Counted from the first letter of the stretch, positions 34,290-44,069 are shown. The stretch is 64,000 nucleotides of DNA from Anaerolineaceae bacterium (GCA_007693385.1 REDR01000028.1:83597-147596), one strand, 5' to 3'. Translations and numbers: made by a program. Notes: generated from the sequence alone by a model not told the origin.

Positions 34290-36212
34290 ATGAATGACTG
34301 GGCACAACAGGCCGCCGAACTCACCATCACGCGCCTTCTGCCGCGCCTTGAGCCACTGCTGAAAGACGACGCGCACCGCGAAGGCTTCATGCGCCGCCTG
34401 CACATGCACCTGCCGCGTGCGCTGTGGCATCTGCACCGCATCTACGGCGATCAATTCGATTTCTTCTACCATCTGGAGCAGTTGCTACACACCGCCGCCA
34501 GTTATCACGGCGAACGCCGCGAGGCGCTCAAGCAGTTGGATGCACAACGCGAAGCCGATCCGCTATGGTTCAAGCGCGAGGACGCGATAGGGGCGGTGTG
34601 CTACGTCGATCTGTTCGCCGGTGATCTGCGCCGCCTGCACGATAAAATAGACTACTTCAAATCGCTGAAAATCCGCTACCTGCATCTGATGCCGCTATTC
34701 ATGACGCCGGAAGGCAACAGCGACGGCGGCTATGCTATCAGCGACTTCCGGCAGGTGCACCCCGATCTCGGCACGATGGACGACCTGCGCGAGCTGACCG
34801 ACGCGCTACGCGCCGAGAATATCAGCGTCGTGCTGGATTTCGTGTTCAATCACACATCCGACGAGCATATCTGGGCACGCAAAGCGCTAGAAGGCGATCC
34901 GCATTACAAGCGCTTTTTCTATATGTTTCCGGATCGCACCATCCCCGACCAGTACGAGCTGAACCTGCGCGAAATCTTCCCGGAGCAAGCGCCGGGCTGT
35001 TTCACCTACCGCGCCGAAGTCGATCAATGGGTGTGGACGACGTTCAATAACTTCCAGTGGGATTTGAACTACGGCAATCCTGACGTATTCAACGCCATGC
35101 TCGGCGAGATGCTGTTTCTAGCGAATCAAGGCGTGGAGGTGTTGCGGTTGGATGCCGTCGCGTTCATCTGGAAACAGATGGGGACGCCGTGCGAGAACCT
35201 GCCGCAGGTACACGACATCATTCGCGGCCTGAACGCGATGGTACGCATCGCCGCGCCCGCCATGCTATTCAAGTCCGAAGCTATCGTGCATCCCGATGAT
35301 GTCGCCAGTTATATCGACTGGGACGAAGCGCCGATCAGCTACAACCCGACGATGATGGCGCTCCTGTGGGAAGCGCTGGCGACCCGTCAGGTCGGGCTAT
35401 TGCGCCATTCCATGACCAAGCGCTATGAATTGCCGCCGGATTCCGCGTGGGTGAATTACGTGCGCGTGCATGACGACATCGGCTGGTCATTCGCCGATGA
35501 GGACGCCGCCGAGCTAGGCATCAACGGCTTCGATCATCGCCAATTCCTCAATCAATTCTACACCGGACGTTTCGACGGCAGTTTCGCCAGTGGTCTACCG
35601 TTCAACTACAATCCGATCAATCGCGATATGCGAATCAGCGGCATGTGTGCGTCGCTGGCCGGACTGGAACGGGCGGAAGAATCCGGCGACGCCGAGCAGA
35701 TCGACCACGCCATCAAGCGCGTCATCCTGCTCTATAGCGTGATTATCGCGGCGGGCGGCATCCCGTTGATCTATCTCGGCGACGAGATCGCCATGCTCAA
35801 CGATTACAGCTACCGCGATGATCCGGTCAAGGCTGATGATAGCCGCTGGGTGCATCGCCCGCGCTTCGACTGGGAACGCGCCGCCGGACGCCACGACACC
35901 GCCACCGCGCAAGGCCGCGTATTCACCGCCATCCGCGACCTGATCGACGCCCGCCGCGCCCATCCCGCCTTCAGCGATCACAGCACGCTATTCTTCGATA
36001 CGCAAAACGAGAGCGTGCTGGGCTTCGTCCGCAATCACCGCGCTATGATCCTGTGCAACTTCAGCGAGCAACCGCAAAAACTGCGCCGTGACGTGCTGGC
36101 CGCCTACTGGAATATCCCGACCGCCACCCGCGATCTGTTGACAGGGGAGGCGTTCAAAATACCGAATCTGTTCACACTCGCGCCTTATGATTTCCTATGG
36201 TTGGCCGATTGA
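34290..36212 (+). CDS. Amylosucrase (GH13 alpha-glucan synthase from sucrose)
   Basis: A 640-residue GH13 enzyme, the usual length for amylosucrase. It has the family's helical N-domain (~1-90), then a TIM barrel with DFVFNHTS (~185-193), the nucleophile Asp in VLRLDAVAFIWK (~288), the acid/base Glu in LFKSEAIVHP (~331) and the transition-state HDDIG (~393). The long B' region typical of amylosucrase is present (~395-470), ending in GGIPLIYLGDEIAMLND. The reaction moves glucose from sucrose onto an alpha-1,4-glucan, releasing fructose. Sucrose hydrolase is the closest alternative. AGAAAGGGC precedes the ATG. It is third in an operon with two unknown genes. Confidence 0.9.
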   Translation: MNDWAQQAAELTITRLLPRLEPLLKDDAHREGFMRRLHMHLPRALWHLHRIYGDQFDFFYHLEQLLHTAASYHGERREALKQLDAQREADPLWFKREDAIGAVCYVDLFAGDLRRLHDKIDYFKSLKIRYLHLMPLFMTPEGNSDGGYAISDFRQVHPDLGTMDDLRELTDALRAENISVVLDFVFNHTSDEHIWARKALEGDPHYKRFFYMFPDRTIPDQYELNLREIFPEQAPGCFTYRAEVDQWVWTTFNNFQWDLNYGNPDVFNAMLGEMLFLANQGVEVLRLDAVAFIWKQMGTPCENLPQVHDIIRGLNAMVRIAAPAMLFKSEAIVHPDDVASYIDWDEAPISYNPTMMALLWEALATRQVGLLRHSMTKRYELPPDSAWVNYVRVHDDIGWSFADEDAAELGINGFDHRQFLNQFYTGRFDGSFASGLPFNYNPINRDMRISGMCASLAGLERAEESGDAEQIDHAIKRVILLYSVIIAAGGIPLIYLGDEIAMLNDYSYRDDPVKADDSRWVHRPRFDWERAAGRHDTATAQGRVFTAIRDLIDARRAHPAFSDHSTLFFDTQNESVLGFVRNHRAMILCNFSEQPQKLRRDVLAAYWNIPTATRDLLTGEAFKIPNLFTLAPYDFLWLAD

Positions 36213-36227
36213 TGCGCGGTCGTGCGG

Positions 36228-36251
36228 CCGGCAATGTATATACATTGCCGG
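36228..36251. terminator. Perfect 24-bp palindrome after amylosucrase
   Basis: Arms CCGGCAATGTAT and ATACATTGCCGG form a perfect palindrome with no loop. There is no T-run. It starts 15 bp after the amylosucrase stop and may act as a terminator, an mRNA-stabilising hairpin or a protein-binding site. Confidence 0.5.
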
Positions 36252-36292
36252 TAATCTGAATTGCGCCGCTGATCGCCGCGCTGTCCAATTGC

Positions 36293-36322
36293 TTGACAAC
36301 CCTATTCAAACTGAATTATGCT
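36293..36322 (+). promoter_or_regulatory. Promoter of 36372-36818
   Basis: TTGACA (36293-36298) and TATGCT (36317-36322) are separated by 18 bp, 49 bp upstream of the start codon. Confidence 0.65.
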
Positions 36323-36371
36323 CATATTGATATGTAAAACAGAAGATAATCGGAACTAAGGACGAACAACT

Positions 36372-36818
36372 ATGACGGATCAAGACGCGACGAACCATCT
36401 ACAAATACCGGTCAACGTATGGGTCGAGCTACACGCCGACGACCGCGACGCCCGCGATGTGCTGGTCAAAATGGAGGACGGCAACCTCTATACATCCGTC
36501 TTCGTGACGCCGAGCTACATCACGCGCCAGATGGAACTGACATTTGAATTCAGCAAGCACATTGAGGACACCATCCCCGCACGTTTTTGTACGCTGGATG
36601 TGCCCCACATCGTCGTCGAGTCCCTCAACCGTGAGGCCATCGAAGACACCATCGACAACCTGCTGGCGATGGGCTTATTCGGTAGCGCCTTCACACAGGT
36701 AACAGACCCGCCCGAAGACCCCGCCAACAGCCAGCCGACAACTAGCAACGGCGGCACCCGCGCCACACAGGAAGTCGCGGCTGTCGTCCTGTCGGATGTC
36801 CTCGTCGTGGAAGATTAG
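36372..36818 (+). CDS. Unknown small soluble protein
   Basis: A 148-residue acidic protein that I do not recognise. The first ~100 residues look like an alpha/beta domain (VNVWVELHADD, DGNLYTSVFVTPSYI, QMELTFEFSK, FCTLDVPHIVVESLNREAIEDTI). The last ~40 are low in complexity with Pro, Thr, Ser and Asn. AAGGAC lies before the ATG and a good promoter lies upstream. No signal peptide. It stands alone between the amylosucrase and threonyl-tRNA synthetase genes. Confidence 0.65.
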   Translation: MTDQDATNHLQIPVNVWVELHADDRDARDVLVKMEDGNLYTSVFVTPSYITRQMELTFEFSKHIEDTIPARFCTLDVPHIVVESLNREAIEDTIDNLLAMGLFGSAFTQVTDPPEDPANSQPTTSNGGTRATQEVAAVVLSDVLVVED

Positions 36819-37043
36819 CTCGCGCTACAGATCGCCAGCACATCATCCCAACAAATAGCGCCCGATACACGCGCAAAAACACGGGGACACACGATCTATT
36901 CACGATCCTGTGATGCCGGAGCGTTTTTGGCGTGTTTTCGTTTTGCGGTTGAACATCATCCCGCCACACGCCATAATTGCCAGCAGAAGCGGCCAAGCCC
37001 GCCCAATCCTAAAATCAGACGCAAAACAACACACGGAGTAATC

Positions 37044-38849
37044 ATGTCCGCACAATCCTATCAAGACAGCGAACTGTACCGCATCCGCCACAGCCTCGCG
37101 CATGTGATGGCCGAAGCGGTGTTAGAGCGCTTTCCGGGCGCGAAAATCGCCATCGGCCCGCCCATCGAAGACGGCTTCTATTACGATTTCGATCTGCCGC
37201 AAGCCCCCACAGACGACGATCTGAAGTGGATCGAGAAGCGCATGAAGAAGATCATCGGCGGCAATCACGCCTTTGAACAGCAGGAGATCAGCGCCGAAGA
37301 CGCCCGCCAGCTTTTCAAAGACCAGCCCTATAAGCTGGAATTGATTGATGATCTGGTCAACGGGCGCGTCGATGAAAACGGCGAGCAAATCGCCGAACCC
37401 GCCGAAACGCTCACCATCTACACGCAGAATAAATTCGTCGATCTGTGTCGCGGCCCGCACGTCGAAAGCACGAAAAACCTGAACGCCAACGCTTTCAGCA
37501 TCCGCCATCGTCCGGTAGCCGGTGCGTACTGGCGCGGCGACGAGAAGCGCGAGCAACTGACGCGCATCTACGGCACGGCATGGCCGACGCCCGACGAGTT
37601 AAAAGACTACCTGCACCAGCTCGAAGAAGCCCGCAAGCGCGATCATCGCGTGCTGGGCGAACAACTCGACCTGTTCATCATTGATCCGCTTGTCGGCAAA
37701 GGCTTGCCGCTGTGGAAGCCCAACGGCGCTATCCTGCGCGATACGCTGGAACGCTGGTTGCGGCAATTGCAGATTGATAGCGGCTATCAGCCGGTCATCT
37801 CGCCCCACATCGGCAATCTGGAGCTATACAAGACATCCGGCCATTACCCGTACTACAAAGAGAGCCAGTACACGCCGGTTGATGTCGATGAGGAGAAATA
37901 TCTCATCAAGCCGATGAACTGCCCGCATCACATCATGATCTACAAGAATGACCTGCGGAGCTACCGCGATCTGCCGGTGCGCTTCGCGGAATTCGGCACG
38001 GTGTACCGCTACGAGAAATCCGGCCAGCTTAGCGGGTTGGTGCGCGTGCGCGGCTTCACGCAGGACGACGCCCACATCTTCGTCACGCCGGATCAACTGC
38101 TCGATGAATTCAAAGGCGTGGTGAAGCTATTCCAGACGGTATTCGACACGCTCGGCATGACCGACTTCCGCGCCCGCGTCGGCATACGCGGCGAAGGCGA
38201 CAAATATCAGGGCAGTGATGATCTATGGCAGAAAGCGACGGACGCCATCCTCGCCGCCTGTCAGGACTTGAACCTGAATCACACCGTCGAAGAAGGGGAG
38301 GCCGCCTTCTACGGCCCGAAGCTCGATTTCGTCCTGCGCGACGCGCTCAAGCGCGAATGGCAACTCGGCACGGTACAGGTCGATTACAACCTGCCAGAAC
38401 GCTTTGAACTGGAATACGTCGGCGAAGATAACGCCCGCCATCGTCCGGTGATGATCCATCGCGCCCTGTTCGGCAGTGTGGAGCGCTTCGTCGGCATCCT
38501 GATAGAGCATTTCGCCGGTAAATTCCCCGCGTGGCTCGCGCCGGTGCAGGCGATGGTGATTCCGGTGGCCGATGGGCACAACGAATACGCGCACAGCATC
38601 GCCGCCGAACTGCGCGAAGCCGGTCTGCGCGTCGGCGTGGATGATGGCAAAGGCCGCATGAACAAGAAAATCCGTGAGGCGCGGGGATTGCACATCCCCT
38701 ATATGCTGATCGTCGGCGATAAAGACATCGAGGCCGGCACGGTCAGCGTGCGCCTACGCACCGACGAAGACCTCGGCGCTCTGCCCCGCGCAGACTTCAA
38801 GGCGCTTCTACTAGAGAAAGACCGCACCCGCGCCCTAGAGTTGGCGTAA
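37044..38849 (+). CDS. thrS: Threonyl-tRNA synthetase, lacking the TGS domain
   Basis: A 601-residue class II synthetase that charges tRNA-Thr. It begins almost directly with the editing domain: HSLAH (~16-20) and DLCRGPH (~131-137) supply the two His, one Cys and one His expected for hydrolysing Ser-tRNA-Thr. The catalytic core has MNCPHH (zinc Cys), motif 2 (FAEFGTVYRYEKSG, RVRGFTQDDAH) and motif 3 with HRALFGSVERF. The anticodon-binding domain follows (~505-601). The ~60-residue N-terminal TGS domain of E. coli ThrRS is absent. The ATG at 37044 after GGAG is well supported; the in-frame extension to 36927 does not look like TGS. No T-box leader is seen. Confidence 0.95.
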   Translation: MSAQSYQDSELYRIRHSLAHVMAEAVLERFPGAKIAIGPPIEDGFYYDFDLPQAPTDDDLKWIEKRMKKIIGGNHAFEQQEISAEDARQLFKDQPYKLELIDDLVNGRVDENGEQIAEPAETLTIYTQNKFVDLCRGPHVESTKNLNANAFSIRHRPVAGAYWRGDEKREQLTRIYGTAWPTPDELKDYLHQLEEARKRDHRVLGEQLDLFIIDPLVGKGLPLWKPNGAILRDTLERWLRQLQIDSGYQPVISPHIGNLELYKTSGHYPYYKESQYTPVDVDEEKYLIKPMNCPHHIMIYKNDLRSYRDLPVRFAEFGTVYRYEKSGQLSGLVRVRGFTQDDAHIFVTPDQLLDEFKGVVKLFQTVFDTLGMTDFRARVGIRGEGDKYQGSDDLWQKATDAILAACQDLNLNHTVEEGEAAFYGPKLDFVLRDALKREWQLGTVQVDYNLPERFELEYVGEDNARHRPVMIHRALFGSVERFVGILIEHFAGKFPAWLAPVQAMVIPVADGHNEYAHSIAAELREAGLRVGVDDGKGRMNKKIREARGLHIPYMLIVGDKDIEAGTVSVRLRTDEDLGALPRADFKALLLEKDRTRALELA

Positions 38850-38865
38850 TCAGCCGTATAAACGA

Positions 38866-38925
38866 TTTGGTGTCACCTTTTTTGAAAGGGTTTTTGTCAC
38901 CTTTTTGAAAAAAGGTGACACCAAA
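38866..38925. terminator. Strong bidirectional terminator between thrS and yfhO-like genes
   Basis: Long inverted repeat: TTTGGTGTCACCTTTTTT (38866-38883) pairs with 38908-38925, enclosing 24 nt that contain a third partial copy (GTCACCTTTTTGAAA). T-runs occur on both strands. It separates two converging genes. Confidence 0.75.
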
Positions 38926-38952
38926 AACTTTTGGCAGGGTTTTTGAGAGGAT

Positions 38953-41733
38953 TCAAAAGTCTTTTTTGGTTCTTCTTTCTACAGAAAAAAGAACGAAGAA
39001 AACAAAGAGAATCACTGCCGGAAACACCCCCCACGCGATCAACATCAGCCACCACAGATAATCGATGTCATACGTGAACACCACGACGCTATCGCCCGCC
39101 GGTATCGCCACCGCCCGAAACGCGACATCCGCCCGCAATACCTCAGCCGATTCGCCGTTCACCGTCACCGACCATCCGGGATAGAAAGAGTCCGTCAAGA
39201 CCAGATAAGACCGCTCCTGACGTGCCCTGACCGCAATTTCCACCCGCGTATCATCGTAGGCCACTACCTGCGCCCGCCCGCCTACCGCCCGCATATTGAA
39301 CGGCGCGGCGTCTTCCGCGTCGGCCATGTACGGCTGATGAATCACGGTATGCACCGCCGGATCGTAGCGCGACGAGCGCATGATGTTCAGCGCCCGCGCC
39401 GTACCCGCCCACATCGAATCCGCGACGTACCACCCCGCATCGACCACGCGGGCGCGGGGTAGGGCGGTCTGATTTTCGTACAGCTTGACCTCCGCCGAGT
39501 AGATGCGCCGCCAACCGTCCGGCGTCATCTGCCAGAAGTCGCCCGTCCGCGCATCGACCAGCGTCACCGCAACCACCACGACGCCGCCATCCGCCGCGCT
39601 CAGGCGCACCACATCCGGCGCGGTGAAATCCGATGCGGTGTATTGCATCAGTTGGAATGATTCAACCGACCGCGCCGACTCTGCGGGCGACAACGCGACA
39701 TCATCGAAATAGGCGGCAGGTAAAGAACATACGTTCTCATTTGTACAGATGTACAACAGGTGCAATTCATCCGCCGCGAATCCGTCATAGTTGCGGAACG
39801 TTGCGTCGCCCGCGTCTAGCGGCGTGCTGAACGCAGTATCGAAGAAAACGCCGGATTCGACCACATCATACACCTTATCCAGCAGGAGATAGCGCACCCC
39901 ACTCAGATCAAGCCAGCGTCGCGGCGGGATGCACGCCCCGCGACAGTCCGGCAACGCCAGATATTCGCGCAAGCGTCCGTCGGTGGTGCGCGGCGCGTCC
40001 GGCGGCGTCAGCAATTCCGCGAACGCCGAATAGTAGATCGTCGGCAATACGCCACCGTCGAAGCCGTCCACCGTCGGGATGCCCCACGTCAGCGGCAGAT
40101 TAGGCGCGGCGACTTCATTCAGCTTCACGGCGGTGAACGCATGATCCACCGCCACGCGCCCCATACCCCGCGCCGACCAGCGTTCGCGCAAGGTCGCCTC
40201 ATCGCCCAGATCAAACGCCTGACGGCTGATGCTCAAGAAGCGTTGCGGCGCTGAGGATTGTTCGGCGGATTCCTCCGCGAAGGCGCGTAACTGCTGAATC
40301 GGGAAGCGCGGCTCACGGTACACCGCCGGATCAACCAGATCGTTATAAGGCAACGTCGCGGAAGCCAGCCACAACTCCGCGACGACGGCGAACACGATCA
40401 CGGCGGAGATAGCCCGCGCCCGCGCCGACCACATCAGCACGCCAAACGCGATGAACGCGCCCGCCCACAGCGCCAGCGTCGGCAAAGTGGGCTGTGCTGG
40501 CTCTGTGATGCGTTCTGCGCCGCTTTCCGCCAGAAAAGATGCACCGGCCAGCACAGCGATCAAAAAGCCGTGAATCGCCAATATCGGAAGCGGACGCACG
40601 CGCCGCGCCATCAATGCGGCGGTACCCAGCGCCGCCAGCAGAGCGCCGCCCAGCGCGAACAGCGCCAACCACCGCGCCGGAACGCGGAACAGGTTAAAGC
40701 CCGGCGCACCGGCCAGCAATTCGTAATAAAGCGGGTTGTGCCGTCCCAGCGCAAGGAAGAAGCCCGCACCGGCGATTAACCCCCACGCTAGCCGCGCCCG
40801 TCCCGCACCAGCTATCACGCCGATCACCGCCAGCCCCAGACCGACCACGCCGAGATAGGCCACATATTCGCTGAACGGCTGACCGGCGGCGCTGGGGAGC
40901 AAGCCGCGCCCGATGATCGCCGGATCGAGCGAGAACGCGGTGGCTTCCTGCCGGTTCAGGCCGTCGCCGCGATTGGATACCGCGATCAATTCCTGCGTCG
41001 GGGCCAACTGCGGCAGGGCGATCACCACCGCGCCGAATGCCGCCACCGCCACCAGCGCCAACGGCTTTATCAGCGCCCGCGCACTATGTAACATAGTCTG
41101 ACCGCCTTCATCGTGCAAATAGGGCAGACACAGCGCATACAATCCCAGCCCGACGCCCGATATAAACGCGGTCTGCGTGTGGCCGGTCAACAACTGCAAT
41201 CCCCACATCAAGCCCAATAGCGGCAGGTAACGCGCCGGACGCTTGTAAGCGACATGAAGCGTCAAGAACAGGAACGGCATCCACGCCAACCCCTGCAACT
41301 GGTTGATCTGCTCCGACTGTGCGCCGAAGTATCCGCCGAACGCGAAAACCACGCCGCCCACCAGTGCCGCCAATACCGGCACGCGCAGAGTCACCCGCGC
41401 CAGCCAGAACGCACCCAGCGCCGCCCACAGCGTATGCAATAGAATGCTGACGCGCACCGCGTCCGGCGCGGCGAGCGGGATCGTCAACCAGTTCGGCGGG
41501 TAAAACGTCCCGATCTGGCTATTGGCGAGAAGCGGCACGCCCATGAACAGATCGGGCGACCATAGCGGCAATCGCCCGTCCAGCAGTGCCGCGTCGCGGG
41601 CGTCCCAGTACGGATAGAAGTAAGCGAACGTATCGCCGCGCCCCAATATCAAATCGGTGAACGTCAGCTTGTACAGGAAGCCCGCCGTCAACGCGACGAG
41701 CAACAACGCGATCAGCCCGTGCCAGCGCCTCAT
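38953..41733 (-). CDS. YfhO-family polytopic membrane protein (GT-C-like)
   Basis: A 926-residue membrane protein of the YfhO family. About 12 helices fill residues ~5-460; a large extracytoplasmic domain (~465-880) follows, and one last helix (~893-915) ends the chain. The first loop has the family-typical GRGDTFAYFYPYWDARDA and LPLWSPDLFMGVPLLAN, resembling the catalytic loop of GT-C glycosyltransferases. YfhO in Bacillus acts in teichoic acid glycosylation; here only a polyprenyl-sugar-dependent glycosylation role is inferred. The start is 3 bp after the stop of the glycerol-3-phosphate dehydrogenase gene, so they form an operon. The dyad ACTATGTAACATAGT lies inside it at 41083. Confidence 0.82.
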   Translation of the reverse strand: MRRWHGLIALLLVALTAGFLYKLTFTDLILGRGDTFAYFYPYWDARDAALLDGRLPLWSPDLFMGVPLLANSQIGTFYPPNWLTIPLAAPDAVRVSILLHTLWAALGAFWLARVTLRVPVLAALVGGVVFAFGGYFGAQSEQINQLQGLAWMPFLFLTLHVAYKRPARYLPLLGLMWGLQLLTGHTQTAFISGVGLGLYALCLPYLHDEGGQTMLHSARALIKPLALVAVAAFGAVVIALPQLAPTQELIAVSNRGDGLNRQEATAFSLDPAIIGRGLLPSAAGQPFSEYVAYLGVVGLGLAVIGVIAGAGRARLAWGLIAGAGFFLALGRHNPLYYELLAGAPGFNLFRVPARWLALFALGGALLAALGTAALMARRVRPLPILAIHGFLIAVLAGASFLAESGAERITEPAQPTLPTLALWAGAFIAFGVLMWSARARAISAVIVFAVVAELWLASATLPYNDLVDPAVYREPRFPIQQLRAFAEESAEQSSAPQRFLSISRQAFDLGDEATLRERWSARGMGRVAVDHAFTAVKLNEVAAPNLPLTWGIPTVDGFDGGVLPTIYYSAFAELLTPPDAPRTTDGRLREYLALPDCRGACIPPRRWLDLSGVRYLLLDKVYDVVESGVFFDTAFSTPLDAGDATFRNYDGFAADELHLLYICTNENVCSLPAAYFDDVALSPAESARSVESFQLMQYTASDFTAPDVVRLSAADGGVVVVAVTLVDARTGDFWQMTPDGWRRIYSAEVKLYENQTALPRARVVDAGWYVADSMWAGTARALNIMRSSRYDPAVHTVIHQPYMADAEDAAPFNMRAVGGRAQVVAYDDTRVEIAVRARQERSYLVLTDSFYPGWSVTVNGESAEVLRADVAFRAVAIPAGDSVVVFTYDIDYLWWLMLIAWGVFPAVILFVFFVLFSVERRTKKDF
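41083..41097. promoter_or_regulatory. 15-bp dyad ACTATGTAACATAGT (copy 1, inside yfhO-like gene)
   Basis: Perfect 7+1+7 inverted repeat. The same sequence, on the opposite strand, occurs at 46305-46319, and its TAACATAGT core recurs in the iterons at 32792-32833. It is probably the binding site of a sequence-specific protein. Confidence 0.5.
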
Positions 41734-41736
41734 CGC

Positions 41737-43422
41737 CTAATCCATCTGCACGCCATAAAGCGACGCCAGCACGTCCAGCGCATTCGCCGTCTGCTCGGCG
41801 ATGACATCCTCCGACCAGCCCAGCGCCGCGCCCGTCCACGTCGCCAACTCCGCAACACCAGCGCGACTCAGCACGCCGCGCATCGCTAGCGCGGTGCGTC
41901 GCAACAATATATCTTCCAGCCGCACCACCTTCTCATGCGCCGCAATGAACATGATCTCGCGCCGCGTGTAGTCCGGCAAGCTGTCCAACGGCGCATCATC
42001 TTCCATCCCACAGAACGCGACGACCTCCAGCGCCCGCGTGCCGTAGCGCTCCAACAAAGTCTCCAGACGTTGGCGACTGTAGCCGGTCTCGACCTGATAT
42101 TTCGCCAGCCAGCCATCACGCCCGCGCACCGGATAATCCGCGCCGCCACCGATGGGAATCTGCGCTGTATGGCCGCGCCGCGCCACATCCAACCGATGAA
42201 GAACGTCATCCGTCACTTTCTCCGCGAAGGCGCGGAACGTCGTCCACTTGCCGCCCACCAGCGACAGGATCGGGTAATCGCCACGCACGCCAGCCTCTAT
42301 GGTGCGGATGCTGTGGTCGCGGCTGATCTGGCCGGGCGTCGCCGCCGTGCTAGCCGGTAACGGACGCACACCGCTATAGCGAAAGACGATATGTTCCCGT
42401 CCGACGCGAATATCGGGGAACACCACGCGCACCGCTTCTAGCATGTAATCGACTTCGGCTTCGGTACAATGCGCGTCGTCGGGATCGTCAATCGGGATGT
42501 CCGTCGTGCCGATCAACACGCGATCCATGAACGGCAGGATCAACGTGATGCGCCCGTCGCTGTTCTCGAAGAACAGTTCATCACCGGCGCACGCCGCCAA
42601 TAGCGCCGGATGATCGACCACGATATGCGAGCCTTTGGTGCCGCCGATGAAGTGGCTACCGCGATTCAGCGCGTCATTGGCGTGGTCAATCCACGGCCCG
42701 GCGGCGTTGACCACCACCTCCGGACGCACCGTGACGCGCTCGCCGGTCAGCCGGTCTTCTAGCTCAACGGCCTGCGCCGTCGCGCCCACCACGCGCACGT
42801 AATTCAGCGCCCGCGCGCCGGGATGATCGGCTTCCGCATCCAGCACCAGCTCTAGCCCGATGCGCTCCGGATACGGCATCCACGCATCGTAATATTGCGC
42901 GGTATGCACGATGTCAGGGTTCAACGCCGGACGCCGCGCCAACGACGATTCCCGCGAGTGCAAGCGGTGGCGGGGGAGGGTCTGCTGGCGGGCGGTGAAC
43001 AGGTCGTACATCGTCAAACCGGCTTTGATGACCAGCGCCCCACGCTGACTCGGCGCGTCCAGCAAGCCGAGAAACTTCAACGGCGCGTTCAGCAAGCCGG
43101 AAGAATAATTGAAGATCGGGATGGTCGTCGGTAGCGGCTTGACGTAATGCGGCGCGTTTTGTAGCAAGCGGTTACGCTCCGCCAGCGCCTCCCGCACCAG
43201 ACGGAACTCGCCGTTTTCCAGATAGCGCAGGCCGCCGTGAACCATGTGCGACGACGCCGCGCTCCCGCCCGATATGAAGTCGTTCATCTCGACCAGCAGG
43301 ACATCGACGCCCTGCAAAGCCAGATCACGAAAGACGCCGACGCCGTTAATGCCGCCGCCGATGACCAGTACCGGCACATCTGACTGTGCCCGAATCGCTG
43401 AAAGTGTCGCTTGTCGTGTCAT
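41737..43422 (-). CDS. glpD: FAD-dependent glycerol-3-phosphate dehydrogenase
   Basis: A 561-residue respiratory-type enzyme that oxidises glycerol-3-phosphate to dihydroxyacetone phosphate, passing electrons to quinone. FAD site VIGGGINGVGVFRDLA (~20-35); the family block SAASSHMVHGGLRYLE (~54-69) and VRPLPAS are present, as is the C-terminal helical domain (~400-561) of GlpD/GlpA. The N-terminus has no signal; these enzymes attach to the membrane face. No good Shine-Dalgarno is seen before the ATG. The stop is 3 bp before the YfhO-family start. Confidence 0.92.
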   Translation of the reverse strand: MTRQATLSAIRAQSDVPVLVIGGGINGVGVFRDLALQGVDVLLVEMNDFISGGSAASSHMVHGGLRYLENGEFRLVREALAERNRLLQNAPHYVKPLPTTIPIFNYSSGLLNAPLKFLGLLDAPSQRGALVIKAGLTMYDLFTARQQTLPRHRLHSRESSLARRPALNPDIVHTAQYYDAWMPYPERIGLELVLDAEADHPGARALNYVRVVGATAQAVELEDRLTGERVTVRPEVVVNAAGPWIDHANDALNRGSHFIGGTKGSHIVVDHPALLAACAGDELFFENSDGRITLILPFMDRVLIGTTDIPIDDPDDAHCTEAEVDYMLEAVRVVFPDIRVGREHIVFRYSGVRPLPASTAATPGQISRDHSIRTIEAGVRGDYPILSLVGGKWTTFRAFAEKVTDDVLHRLDVARRGHTAQIPIGGGADYPVRGRDGWLAKYQVETGYSRQRLETLLERYGTRALEVVAFCGMEDDAPLDSLPDYTRREIMFIAAHEKVVRLEDILLRRTALAMRGVLSRAGVAELATWTGAALGWSEDVIAEQTANALDVLASLYGVQMD

Positions 43423-43489
43423 AGGATTTTTTCGTTTCTGTCCGCCAACGGTTATGCGGTGATTATAACATCGCGGGGAGTAAAGAAAA

Positions 43490-43513
43490 GCGGGGGTAGC
43501 ACGCTACGCCCGC
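43490..43513 (-). terminator. GGGCGTAGC-type hairpin, terminator of the 43545-43946 gene
   Basis: Arms GCGGGGGTAGC and GCTACGCCCGC (one mismatch) around AC. A-rich DNA at 43482-43489 forms a T-rich run on the minus strand after the hairpin, as expected for a terminator of the minus-strand lipoprotein gene. Confidence 0.6.
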
Positions 43514-43544
43514 CATCTCTGGTTAAAGCCGGTTTGCGGTATAT

Positions 43545-43946
43545 CTAAATGGTGATAGGCTGGTGCGGCGAAGACAGCAAAATGCTAGCTTCGGCACGGG
43601 CATCCTCAACGGCCAGTATCAGCGCGATGTAGCCGGATTGCCCGGTCACATCGGTGGGGATGGTGAAGTAGGCCATGTTATGCTCATCAAAGACCGCGCT
43701 GTAGGTGAATGGCCCGTTGGCACTGATGACCACTAGACCGATTGATTTTCCGCCGGATTCCGGCACCGGGCCGACGGAGACTTCTATCGTGTGTCCGACT
43801 TGCGCGGTGGGGGGCGCACTGACCGGCAACTGACCGGACAATATCGGCGATTGTTGCGACGGCGCACAGCTTACAACCATCAGCAATAACCAGCCGACCA
43901 GCCCGCAGGCCAAAACCCCTTTTACAGCAATTCGCGCGTAGGCCAC
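43545..43946 (-). CDS. Small unknown lipoprotein
   Basis: A 133-residue lipoprotein. The N-terminal signal (residues ~6-26) ends in VVSC, a lipobox with Cys27. The mature ~105 residues are beta-rich (TIEVSVGPVPES, SIGLVVISANGPFTYSAVF, YIALILAVEDA) and resemble a single Ig-like or carboxypeptidase-regulatory-like sandwich. The start is GTG with a weak ribosome-binding site. It stands between glpD and the parAB-like pair, all on the minus strand. Function unknown. Confidence 0.6.
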   Translation of the reverse strand: MAYARIAVKGVLACGLVGWLLLMVVSCAPSQQSPILSGQLPVSAPPTAQVGHTIEVSVGPVPESGGKSIGLVVISANGPFTYSAVFDEHNMAYFTIPTDVTGQSGYIALILAVEDARAEASILLSSPHQPITI

Positions 43947-44069
43947 CTTATCGAAAAAACATATCTTACCTTTCGCAGGTTTTCATCGTAATCAGTGTAT
44001 CACCATTCCGCGCCGTATGCACCCATCCATCGCACCATGTCGGCGCTGTGACATTCCGGCAGGCGCGAT

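Noticed and set aside
36827..37043. T-box riboswitch before thrS
   Set aside because: No conserved T-box sequence, specifier stem or antiterminator/terminator pair could be found in the leader.
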